64,000 nt of DNA from Xestospongia muta (lineage: Eukaryota; Porifera; Demospongiae; Haplosclerida; Petrosiidae). The stretch covers positions 24,355,745 to 24,419,744 of the forward strand of contig OY848917.1 of NCBI GenBank assembly GCA_963693285.1, in the 5' to 3' direction. The position numbers were made by a program, and so were the translations under genes. Under the pieces are notes generated by a model that saw nothing but the letters and a program-made list of their open reading frames with translations, searched no databases and was not told the DNA's origin. This document shows positions 22,001 through 33,482 of the stretch, in pieces. Position 1 is the stretch's first letter. Every line of letters begins with the position of its first letter.

Positions 22001-25000
22001 TCAGGGAACAGCCTTCTTGTTTATTTTGAAAGACTTAGACATGTCAAAACTAAGTTCAAATCACTATACATTTCCAAAATACTATTACACTCACTCATTG
22101 AAAAGACAATAAAACAAGATTGATTTTAGGCTTCATGTTGAACAACTTATAAACTAGTTCTACTGTAGTATCAGATTTCTTGAGAACTGGACAGTAATGC
22201 ATTACTAGCTATAGTATGTCCGAGTTGAGAAGAGCCCCTTATTAAAAAAAAGGTGTTGCATGCATGGAATGTTAGGTGAGGTATTTTCTCACATAATATA
22301 TTCAATTAGCACTAAAGCACATTTTAATGTTCTTCATTATTTGTTCACGTGAATGTCATGCGAACAGACCACGTTTTCTCTCGTGTTAGTGAAGATTCCA
22401 ACAAGGAAGAGACTGAAGTCTCAAACAAAGGAGGTTGTTGCGCATGTGTACGACTATTTCGAGGAACTAAGCAGGCGTAAAGTTAATGGATGAGCTCATT
22501 ATTCGAGTTGGAGGTGAATCAGATGAGTCTGATGGTTCCGATCAATCTGATGATAGTTCTGATGACGAATAGTTCTAGACATTGTCAGTTTCCTTCTTTG
22601 TAAAAAGGTTTTTTCAAAACCACGGTGGCTTTTATAGCTGCCCAAAATTCACAAAAGGCAATACCTGATTATTATTTTTATAAAAACAGAATATCAATTA
22701 ATATAATTAGAAATGTAATGTTGAATTCCCACGTAACATACAGCTGACTTTTCAAGGCGAAAATTGTTGTTAATGATAATCGTCGAATGTGTTGAATTTG
22801 AGGTATGACGAAGGTATGCCATTGAAAATGTATGGAGTTGTTTAGTTTGCTACTTTCTCGTAGCACTAGAGAGCCAAATTTTATATATAAAATGCGGGTT
22901 TGCAAGCTGAATTGATTGGTGCAAGTTCCTTGCAAATAGCACGTAAAACGGCAAAGTTATTTACATGTCTGGGTGGCTCTTCTCAACTCGGACATACTAT
23001 AATTAAGACATTTGGAGAATTTCTTTATACCTCAGAAGCCAATATAATGCCCTTGCCTGTAACTCATGCATTATGTTGGCTTTGGTCTATTGTCATGTTA
23101 CCTAATAAACTGAAATGAAGACGTTTTGTTCCCTCATTTTTACAGACTACATACATCAATGGATCTCCTCAAAATACATTTGTACCTGGTTGTATAGAGC
23201 TGGCTGAAAAACACAAAGTGTTCCTTGGAGGTGATGACTTTAAGAGTGGACAAACTAAAATGAAATCAGTCATTGTCGATTTCTTGGTATCTGCTGGACT
23301 GAAGGTATATGGAGTAGAGAATATATTTGTATATAATATGTAAAGAGAGAGAGAGAGTAGCTTTAGTTAATAATTATACATTATCATCTTTTTCCTGTAT
23401 AATTTTATCATACTATCTTGATAGCTAATCCCTATCATTACCAGCCAGCCACTAATATTGAGTAATTAGACCTAATTAATTAACTATTAATTAATTAATA
23501 ATTAACTTAATAATGATATATCCGATACTCAGCATCCTTCTCTTATTTATTTACTGTACCAAATATTAAGACTCTACTTAATAATGAACACATTTTGTTT
23601 GTAAAGTGTTAACATATTTTTACTTTCCCCAGCCTACATCTATTGTTAGTTACAATCACCTTGGTAACAATGATGGTAAGAACTTGTCAGCTCCTCAACA
23701 GTTTCGAAGTAAAGAGATCTCCAAGAGTAATGTTGTGGATGATATGGTACAATCAAATGACATCTTGTACAAACCACAGGAGAAACCAGACCACACTGTA
23801 CGTTGACACTATTTAGTGTAAATTAAATGCTAAGTATATTATATTGTCAACTCAGAAGTATGTGTATAAACCTGTGTCTAAGATCAAATAATCGATTGTT
23901 GTATGTCTATTATTTATAATAGGTTGTGATCAAATATGTCCCATATGTGGGTGATTCCAAACGTGCTATGGATGAGTATACATCTGAGATTTTTATGGGT
24001 GGACTGAATACAATAGTTTTACATAACACATGTGAGGACTCCCTTCTTGCTTCTCCTATTATACTTGATCTTGTCATCATTGCTGAACTCTGTGAGAGAA
24101 TCCAGGTTAGAAACATTAATGTATTCAACTATATAGAACAATTACATAATATGATTGATACTCTTGTATTAAGCGTATTTTAACTTTAATTGTTTAACAC
24201 AATGAGGACTGAGGACATTGGTCTTTAGTTCGTCTTTAGTGCTTAATTTACTTAGCCCATCCACTAACCTCTATCTAAGTAGTAGTAATCATGACTTGTC
24301 TCTCATGTACAGGTTAAGACTGTAGAGGGTGACTTTGAACAGTTCCATTCTGTGCTTTCCATTTTGAGTTATCTTCTCAAAGCTCCAATGGTCCCACCTG
24401 GTACTCCTGTTGTAAATGCTTTGTTTCGTCAAAGAGCTTGTATTGAAAACATCTTCAGGTAATATAACTAATAAAATAAATAGATAAATGTACTTATAGT
24501 TTAATGTCTATGTTACATTTAAGAAGTCAGATTAGTTGGTAGAGAGTGAACTTCCTTTTGTTAAGAAAACACCAAGTTCAACGTTGGAAAGGAATTTGTA
24601 TTAGGCAATGCTATTTAAATACAATGCAATTATAAATAAATTAAGTAAATATAGATCTTAGCATAATCCTCAGATCATATAGTGATCAACAGAGTAAATC
24701 TAATGCACAGAAACTTGAAACATCTACTATTCTCTGTCCAATTTGATTTTGATAGTGATTTGTGAAGTTCATTAATGATAATGTCATCAACTACGTTGGG
24801 TGTGGCCTCATAGCCTACGTTTTGCTGTTTATTCCTTATTAGTCTGTCAAGCTTTAGCTACAAAGAACATATGTATTGTGTCTAAAGATGTTTCCTGCAG
24901 CTAGTGAAGTCTTGTGTGAACATTCATTCATTGCCTGAGATAAAGCATCAAATCGGAGATCAAACTCAAATTGGGCAAAGTATATGTGTGGTTAACTATT

Positions 25001-25239
25001 ATTGTTATCTTAATGATACAATGTTTTCTCTGTATTTCTATTTTAGAGCTTGTGTGGGTTTACCTCCTATAAATCATATGCTACTGGAGCACAAGATACC
25101 TCAGCTTATGAAACAATTTTCCCCTCTTCCTGTTGCCATGGTGACACCTGCTCCTGCTAAACTTCCTGCTGATATCCCTATTGAATCAGTCCTGTCAAGT
25201 GGAAGTGTTATGACCAATGGAGTTAATGGTCACTATTAG
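19049..25239 (+). CDS. INO1: Inositol-3-phosphate synthase, 11 exons, complete
   Basis: Converts glucose 6-phosphate to inositol 3-phosphate in the cytosol with NAD+, the committed step of inositol synthesis. Exons: 19049-19333, 19426-19558, 20137-20186, 20640-20738, 21133-21234, 21743-21895, 23146-23304, 23633-23797, 23923-24105, 24313-24458, 25047-25239. All phases agree and give 555 aa, close to the 558 aa of human ISYNA1. Hallmarks in order: [14 protein letters not shown] (NAD-binding glycine loop, exon 1), [11 protein letters not shown] and [12 protein letters not shown] (exon 2), [13 protein letters not shown] and [14 protein letters not shown] (exon 6), [15 protein letters not shown] (exon 7), [20 protein letters not shown] (exon 8), [15 protein letters not shown] and [12 protein letters not shown] (exon 9), ending NGHY. 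Exon 5 uses a weak donor (GTCAAT). No lesion was seen; it is probably active. Confidence 0.96.
21391..21727 (+). repeat. Minisatellite in INO1 intron 5
   Basis: Four tandem units of 81-88 bp, each starting TACATGACATTATGTCACAT and ending in ACATAAATTAATA plus ATGATGAGTAT. Units begin near 21391, 21479, 21565 and 21646. The last unit ends directly before the polypyrimidine tract of the exon 6 acceptor at 21742. Confidence 0.9.
22212..22999 (+). mobile_element. Non-autonomous TA-flanked DNA transposon in INO1 intron 6
   Basis: Near-perfect inverted termini of about 25 bp start TAGTATGTCCGAGTTGAGAA at 22212 and end with the reverse complement at 22999. TA dinucleotides flank both ends, as for Tc1/mariner-type insertions. 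Near 22395-22480 one frame reads [20 protein letters not shown], like the N-terminal helix-turn-helix segment seen in IS630/Tc1-related transposases of invertebrates. No catalytic domain remains. Confidence 0.75.
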
Positions 25240-26940
25240 CAATAATAATATTAATATTTTATGTTAATGATCACTATTAGCTATAATGATATTAATATCT
25301 CATGTTTTAGACCATTCAATTATGTTGCTGCTAATACATATATGTTTTTTGTTCATTATAAGTCATAACATATGCTAATTAATTGAAGAACTGTTTTATT
25401 GTTATTTGTTTTAATCCCAAATTATTATTTGCAATATTTCTATATTGTGTTACATTTTGCCTGGTACATACATTTATTAACAGCACTTTGTTATCATGTA
25501 TGCTTTCATAATAATTTATGGAAATCCTTTAATAGCCTATTAACAATTTTGCAATTGAATAGAGGATATATAACAATTAGCTATAATACACAAGATCAAT
25601 GTTGGTAAGTGTTGCAATTTTAATATTGTAACGCATGTAAAATTGGGTGGCAACCATTGATCAACTTAACTAATTTATTATTTGGTCTACTAAATGTGAC
25701 AGCAATTGTTATTATTACAAGTGATATGTCTATTGTTGTTAGTTTTGGTAGATAGTGAAGACATTTTTATTCTCTGTTGTCTTATTCGAAATGATATTGG
25801 TGATCAAGACTTTACTGATTACTATGTCTAGTAATTGACTGCTGTTAGAAGACTTGGAAATAAAAGCTATGATGAAGGAGAGTTATTTATTATCAGCTAG
25901 TAGTTTAAACATTATTTAACTAGGGACATATGGAATAGTGTAGTTGAAATGTATGATAGAATATACTGATTATGATAATCCTTGCTAAATGAAATAGACA
26001 TATATACTTGTAAACTGTAAATTAAAAGAAAATAATATCTTTAGTTTTGTCTTTTTGTTAAATGTAGAAAAAATAAATAAAATACAATATTTAAAATGAG
26101 GGAGATTATGAAACAAAGTCAAGTATAAAAAAGGTCTCCAGATCAAGATGGTAGGAAATAGTGTCAATGATATATGCAGTATTACCTCTCTAGACAGCCA
26201 CTGAGAGGCAGTGGAATAAGTATGATTTTGCCTTCTTTCCCCCAGTAACACGTCTAATCTATCTCCCCAACTCTGACAGGAAGGCTCCAGTTAGAGGTCC
26301 ATAAACTCCAGTCCTTTCTATTGCTACAGGTATAAACTTATAGCAGGAGATAAGGTGTATGTGCTTCGATGACACTTTTGTCTCTTCAGCCATAGTTGTA
26401 CAGCTCCAGTTTCACTGGTGGCACTAGAGGAATATGAGGGTGCAAAAGTTTCTAGGCAACTTGTATTTCAAATCAAGGGTTTGCTGTATTCCCAAGGCAC
26501 TATTGCACTATATGGTGACACCATCCAGACACTTCCCATCAGAGCGGAACAGAAAAGATGGTTCCAACTTGATAGAATTTTTTGGTGTGGGCGAAAACGT
26601 GAATAATGATTTTTTTAGCCCTGAAAGAATCAGCACATGCTATCAGGAGTTGATGAGCGTTGCTGTTTTCCTGAGGCTTTGTTGACCTGGGTAATTGTTT
26701 GGTGCTCATTTCAGAAGGAAGTGTTGATTACCTGTGAATATTTGACGCCATAAGGATAAGCTAAATAACATAACTTTGATATACAATTCGTATTTGTTTT
26801 AAGTTTAGTTCTTGTTGTTGAATATACTGTTCTTTTGTTCTTTGATACTTGTAAGAAGATATAAAAATATGTGTGATGGAGGTCAAGGTAGGTTTATACA
26901 GACATATAGATGTATACTGTAAGACATGTATACTAGTCTG
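25240..26940. other. INO1 3' flank and unassigned sequence
   Basis: A tandem duplication of about 55 bp follows the stop (TTAATGGTCACTATTAGC near 25223, repeated as TTAATGATCACTATTAGC near 25265). An AATAAA lies near 25857. An open stretch at 26418-26685 has no recognisable family. Nothing else is supported here. Confidence 0.5.
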
Positions 26941-28390
26941 CTAATAGTACTTATAATAACAGTCATCTTGTTTCCCATTGTGGAAAAGGAAGACCTTGCA
27001 TTCTATACAATGCCATATTGTCTCTTTTTTAGTTTTACTATTGATGGCCTCTTTCAGCTCCTCAAAATGGAAAGTGCTCTAAAAGACCTTTTCAATTGTT
27101 TTAGTTGAAGTGTGGCCAGCACGTTAATCGTTTATTAACGACGTTGCCAAGGCCACTCTGAATTCTTATATGGTCCTAGCTCCCAAGGTCAGTGTAGTAC
27201 CGACAGAATTTAAAAGCTTTAGTAATTTCTAGGTCAAATATAAATTAGAAGTACATACTTACTAATTTTCTCTTTTTTTGCTCCTAATATGGTAGTACTT
27301 ACATGGTTGTTTGCAACCTTCCCATATATTTATTATAGGAGACTATTGACTCTGGGTGTTGAACTGATATCACACTGCCATCTTTCTTCTTACAATTGAC
27401 ACTGACTTATTGACTGGTTGTGAGTTTGTAGCAGTGTCCTACCATAGTGTGACAGTTAAGTTTGAACATTGTACAATTTCAGAATCACTTCAGTTTTTAA
27501 CCCTTTTTTCCTTTAGGTTATAGCTGTGGTGAAAATCCTTTCCTGGCCGATCTCAGAGTACCACACCTATATAGCTTTCTTTGAAAGAGAAATAGAGGAA
27601 CATTGACAGAAGAAAGAAAATACCAAAGTAAACATGATGATGATGATTCTTTAACTTTTCTGTTAGTCTCTCTTCGACATTACGTCCAAGACTAACCTAA
27701 GGTTTGTCTCCTCTTTTTCCAATGTAAACATTGTTACCATGGGGTTACCATGCATCCAAATTTTGAATCTTCTTTTCACTTTTTTATTAGCATATTGCTT
27801 CATCAAAGTATGACTCTTATTTAAAATTGTAACCTTATCGATACTAATATCTCTTTGAGGATTATATATTTCAAAAACATTACTGACAACATAATCAATT
27901 ACTGGTCTTATCTTTCCAAGTCTGTTGTAAGCACATCTACCATAAGGTGGAAAAGATCTGTTGTCAACAAAGTAAAAATATGAATGTATTTTTAAAGAGC
28001 TGTTCTCGATATATCTTGTCTACAATAGGTGAGTAATGAAAGATAGAGTTCTTATGCTAGTTATCACATATGATGGTAATGGGAACTAGTCCCATAAGTA
28101 TCATAAACACATAGTAGGTCATAATAACATTATCATCAGTAACTTCATCATCTTTATAACAACAAGCTAGATTTAATGTACTCATTAATATTCTATTTAC
28201 TTAACCTGTTGTTGCCTTTGCTGTCAAATTCATAGTCATCACACTTATCAAATCCTAACTCATCATCACTCACAGGTAGGAATACCTCATCATTGTCGTC
28301 TTCATTGTCAAGATGGCTGAGGATGTCTTCCTTAGTCAAGTGTCTACCAATGGGCAAGTCTTCTGAGTTTTTGTTTTATTCCCAGCTTTT
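26941..28390 (-). pseudogene. piggyBac transposase, decayed
   Basis: Minus-strand fragments in several frames line up with piggyBac transposases in the correct order. An acidic N-terminus (about 28370-28206) includes EDILSHLDNEDDNDEVFLPV. The catalytic region (27960-27650) has YGRCAYNRLGKIRPVIDYV and KVKRRFKIWM, with IDKVTI where the family has an Asp-Glu pair, so the Glu is lost. NHHHHVYF lies near 27640, DGSVISVQHPESIVSYNKYM near 27390-27350, FDLEITKAFKF near 27230, and the Cys-rich tail WHCIECKVF...DDCYYKY ends at a TAG at 26941. Frameshifts and stops separate the pieces. Domain recognition is from family knowledge. Confidence 0.75.
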
Positions 28391-28769
28391 ATGTGAATTG
28401 GTTTTGAGATTAATCAAAGAGGATCAATAAAATGCAGCCTTTTGAGTTAAAGTAAGAGTTTCTATAGACCAAAGAAAGATAATCAAGAGTTTTTAACATA
28501 TTAGTAACTTTGAATTCAACATCTACTGTCTTTAGAAAAGAAAGTAATGCTTTTAGCAACTGTCAATTCTATGATATTTATGTCATTCGTCATATTAGTT
28601 ATGTATGTAACCAGCTAATTAACAGTCATTTAATCAGTTAATGTTCATTCTCTTCAAATAATTGGTATTGTTATATAATGTATATTTCAGATGACATCAA
28701 TTGTACACTTTCATTTGAAAGTATATCACATACGACTTGGCTGTAATAATGCATTTTAGAGACACATTG

Positions 28770-28844
28770 CCGCACATTACAGAACCTCTCAGTATAACAA
28801 GCAGTCATAAGTACTGCAATACTGAGAGATTTTGTGATGCACGG
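28770..28844. other. Hairpin with INO1 exon 6-like arms
   Basis: The arm 28770-28795 contains CATTACAGAACCTCTCAGTA and is complementary to the arm 28819-28844 (ATACTGAGAGATTTTGTGAT), with a loop of about 23 bases. The right arm resembles INO1 exon 6 around the NTERFCDV codons (about 21769-21790), and similarity continues to about 28880. The left arm is the antisense of the same exon segment, with 15 consecutive matching bases (ACAGAACCTCTCAGT). It could be a decayed inverted duplication or a small-RNA precursor. Confidence 0.55.
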
Positions 28845-29092
28845 GGAGGTCTCTGATATTGGAGATAAGTTCCTTCTGATGGATGGTAAATGAACACAGA
28901 ACTATGATATATAATCAACACTATACTTTTTCTATAACAGAATCTATCAAGGAGAAAATGTTGTGTTACTAATCGTTTTAAAAAGATTAGCATCATAAAG
29001 AATTTAATACTTTACATAAAGCATGATATTACAATTCTGTTTGCAATAAACTTTATATATACATGTGAAATACAAACATCCCATCAAGTCAA

Positions 29093-30451
<1,359 letters not shown>

Positions 30452-30524
30452 TTATTAGAAGGAGAAGAGTGAAACTGGACCTGAAGTAGATTGAGAGATC
30501 CCTCAGTTGCTGAACCAGTCTTCT

Positions 30525-30534
30525 TTTATAAAAG
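30525..30534 (-). promoter_or_regulatory. TATA box of alpha-tubulin
   Basis: TTTATAAAAG on the minus strand, about 80 bases upstream of the tubulin ATG, at a normal distance for a leader of about 50 bases. Confidence 0.6.
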
Positions 30535-31735
30535 TAAGTCAGGTATAGTATGTACACAGTTATATCCAGTTTGTGCACAAAACTGCTGTCTATACAAAAC
30601 TGTAACAATTCCATGTAGTCTAGTCTTTGTATTGCAACAACAAACATCAAGAACAGATACATTATATTGTAGTATATAACATTATTAGTAGTCACATATG
30701 GCTGACCCTTTTGATAATGTTTGGTGAGAATCAAGCATTTCTGACTAGTCCTAGCAGCTGAGTCATATTGATAAGGGATAGTTGTTTAAATTATGTTACG
30801 TTTCTATTGTCTAAGCCCAAACACATTGTTACAAAATTAAACGTTCTAACTAAACACAAGATAAATATGCTTTCTTTTGGCGAGTATTACATATTAATGT
30901 ACTGAGATGAGTCATAATGTAATAATAATAATAGACTATGCAAGGGACGTTCTTGTGTATTCACATATATATGAATGTTAATATCATGATAGATTGATGT
31001 ACATACATATGTTATATGTTAAGTGACAAGAAAATGTACTGAGAAGAATCGTAACTTAAAATATTGCACAACAATAGATGGATAGACAAATAGATGACTG
31101 GACGGGCATTTTATATAGATGAATAAAGCAAAGAAATGATAGATAACAAAACATGCTGAATTATAAATAAGTTGAGAGAAAGACGCTAAGCTACATGTAA
31201 TAAGACTGTACCAAGCATGCAATGTATAATGCATAGTCATTAATGACACTTTAAACAACTTGTACAATTTGTTACATGTAATTTATATGGTTTACATATA
31301 ACATATACTCACTGCAACATAACATACACACGTACATGTACTTCATATTTTATAATATAAGATCTCAGCTCTATATTTTCATGGTAAAAACTGATTGGTT
31401 GATGTAACCAATATATGGTTATACAGATTGCATGTAGCAAACTGTATACAAAACATTAGAACTATAATTAAAGAAATAAAAACATTTTCATTTGATGAAC
31501 AATCAATCCTATAGGACAATAGTAATCAAAACTATATTATGTTTACTTTCAGTTTGCATCATGAAACTTGTATAATTATGTATTGGTTAAATCAATCAAT
31601 TAGTTTTTACAGTGTCCAATTAGAATTCAGAATAGAAACCAATTCAGACAATAATAACTAAAAAATAATGTATATGACATGATATGTACACCAGCCCATA
31701 TAATAATACAGAGGAAGTAATCCCACCAAATAACA
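30535..31735. other. AT-rich intergenic region
   Basis: No gene is recognised. From about 31370 to 31560 the sequence resembles flank repeats near 45975 and 46120-46170 (for example TTTACTTTCAGT and ACCAATATATGGTTATACAG-like text), so the receptor-cluster repeats begin here. Confidence 0.5.
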
Positions 31736-31739
31736 AACA

Positions 31740-32940
31740 TGACCTTTTCTTTTAACAAATGAAATGTGTTAGTTATTTTAGATATAATTTTTTTAATAAA
31801 TTTGACTCTAACAGATTATATTTATAAACTTTTATGCACTCAATATAATCCTTACCATAGATGAAAGTGGTAAATTTCTCGTATTACATTTAATATTATA
31901 TAGTATATATGGTAATTAATGATAAGTATACGATATGAAATTAATATAGTATATCCTTTTAGATCTGCCTAAATTACGTTTTCTGCATGCTCTGTGCATG
32001 TGCTGATTTCTAATTGAAGTAGTAATCAGTCTTATAGTTGTTATAACTATTGGTATCTGTATATGACGTACCATATTATATACACAAATTATATCATTAA
32101 GGCTATTAAATAAAATTGTATATGTATAGTACAAATGGCATGTTTAATAGAGTTCTTTACCTCATTCTTATCAATTAGCGACACATACATCAGTTTGTTT
32201 ATCTATTACTTGTTTGTTTCATTTTAAAAAAAAACATTCTCTATTGTTACGAATAGATATTTTGTTGACAAATATTTCCCTGTATTTAGAAATGTTTTCA
32301 ATATTACATTTACTACAGGATATAACTATACTTATCAACATATTTACTAATTGATGCATATGTTTTTTAAATATAACCCAAGCAAAAATAAAAGTTATGA
32401 CAAAACTTATAGCATATAGAAAGTAAACAAAAGATACAAACAACAATAGCAAGAATACATGTACAACATATTAACTACATTATAACACTGTGTTATACTA
32501 AATCTAAAGACAAAACAAATTTTCCTTGTAAGTCATACCATAAGACAACAAAATATTTTAGATTTTGTACATTAACTGTTATTATGGATATTGTGGATGT
32601 AAATAGTTTTGACAACTTTGTGATCGTATGAGCTTTCAAAGAAGTGCAGCTAAGTAGAAATAACTCCAAGGCTAAATAAAGTATTAAAAACATACATGAA
32701 CTGTTACTATATATGGATGTAAATAGTTTTGATAGCTTTGTGGATGCGACCTTTCAAAGAAGAACTGCAGCTAAGTAAAAATAACTCCAAGGCTAAAATA
32801 TTAAAAAATGTTATATAACTAACAAAACCAGCACATTTAAGGAAATAATTGCACTTATTCTATTTAAATGTAAAAACTTCATCACAACAAAAACAATTAT
32901 TCACTTATAATGATACAACTCTCTGTCAATCGTTTGTTTC
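31740..32940 (-). repeat. Duplicated 3' flank of the receptor family (copy A side)
   Basis: Homologous to 39490-40760, 51650-52670 and 59760-60755, the regions downstream of copies B, C and D. It contains a tandem duplication of about 115 bp (32575-32690 and 32700-32810), each copy with a TTTACTTAG or TCTACTTAG acceptor-like site on the minus strand. A hydrophobic frame at 32219-32452 is discussed in the findings. Confidence 0.75.
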
Positions 32941-33353
32941 CTAATCTTCATATTGGAAAGAATCATCAGGTTTTAACAATGGACCACTTTCTGAATTTTG
33001 TCTTTCTTTTCTCATTGCAACCAGCTTATTCATTAAAATGACTTGACAATATTGCATACATTTTCTAATACATCGAAGACCACTTAATGAGATATACCCA
33101 TGATATATCAAAATGACTACATAAGTGATGACACAGAGAACAATCTGAACAGTTGTTGCAATATTGCTAGTTGTAATATTTTCTGATGAACTGTAGGAGA
33201 GAGATGTGATTGAATTGACCAAGAGAAGTGCCATAAACCACAAATCTAATGCATTCAATATCTTGTTCTTATATGGTAGAACAATAGCTTGAGCAATAGT
33301 AAAGAAAATTAAAATAAATGTTATTAGTAACAGTTGTTGAGTCATATTGCTAC
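32941..33353 (-). pseudogene. Duplicated C-terminal segment of the receptor family (A2)
   Basis: Encodes the last roughly 137 residues of the family from GSNMTQQLLLITFIL through NKILNALDLWFMALLLVNS to the tail SESGPLLKPDDSFQYED, with no stop before 32941. Homology to copy A starts exactly at a CTTCAAG|GTAGC junction, where the minus strand shows a T-rich stretch ending TTGTTCTTCAAG that looks like a splice acceptor. It has no start or extracellular part of its own. It is either a dead unequal-crossover product or an alternative last exon of copy A, which lies immediately upstream on the same strand. Confidence 0.75.
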
Positions 33354-33459
33354 CTTGAAGAACAAAAAATGTTAGATAAATAATAAACCAGCACATCTAA
33401 GAAAGTAATTGCAATTCTATTTAAATGTAAAACATACATTACAACAATAACAATTATTT

Positions 33460-33465
33460 ACTTAC
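33460..33465 (-). other. 5' splice site in the 3'UTR of copy A
   Basis: GTAAGT lies 17 bases after the TGA stop on the minus strand. Copies B (40741-40750), C (52645-52654) and D (60732-60741) carry GTAAGTGAGT at the identical distance. Confidence 0.6.
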
Positions 33466-33482
33466 AATGATACAACTCTTTG

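Noticed and set aside
22490..22572. Small acidic frame in the INO1 intron
   Set aside because: It lies within the TA-flanked transposon, is 28 codons long and is low complexity; not called as a gene.
26418..26685. Two overlapping plus-strand frames
   Set aside because: No family resemblance, no splice context that extends them, and no start context of note.
27111..27156. Nested imperfect palindrome (GTGGCC...GGCCAC with CGTTAAT...ATTAACG)
   Set aside because: It falls within the piggyBac transposase relic near codons before the Cys-rich tail, so the symmetry is probably coincidental.
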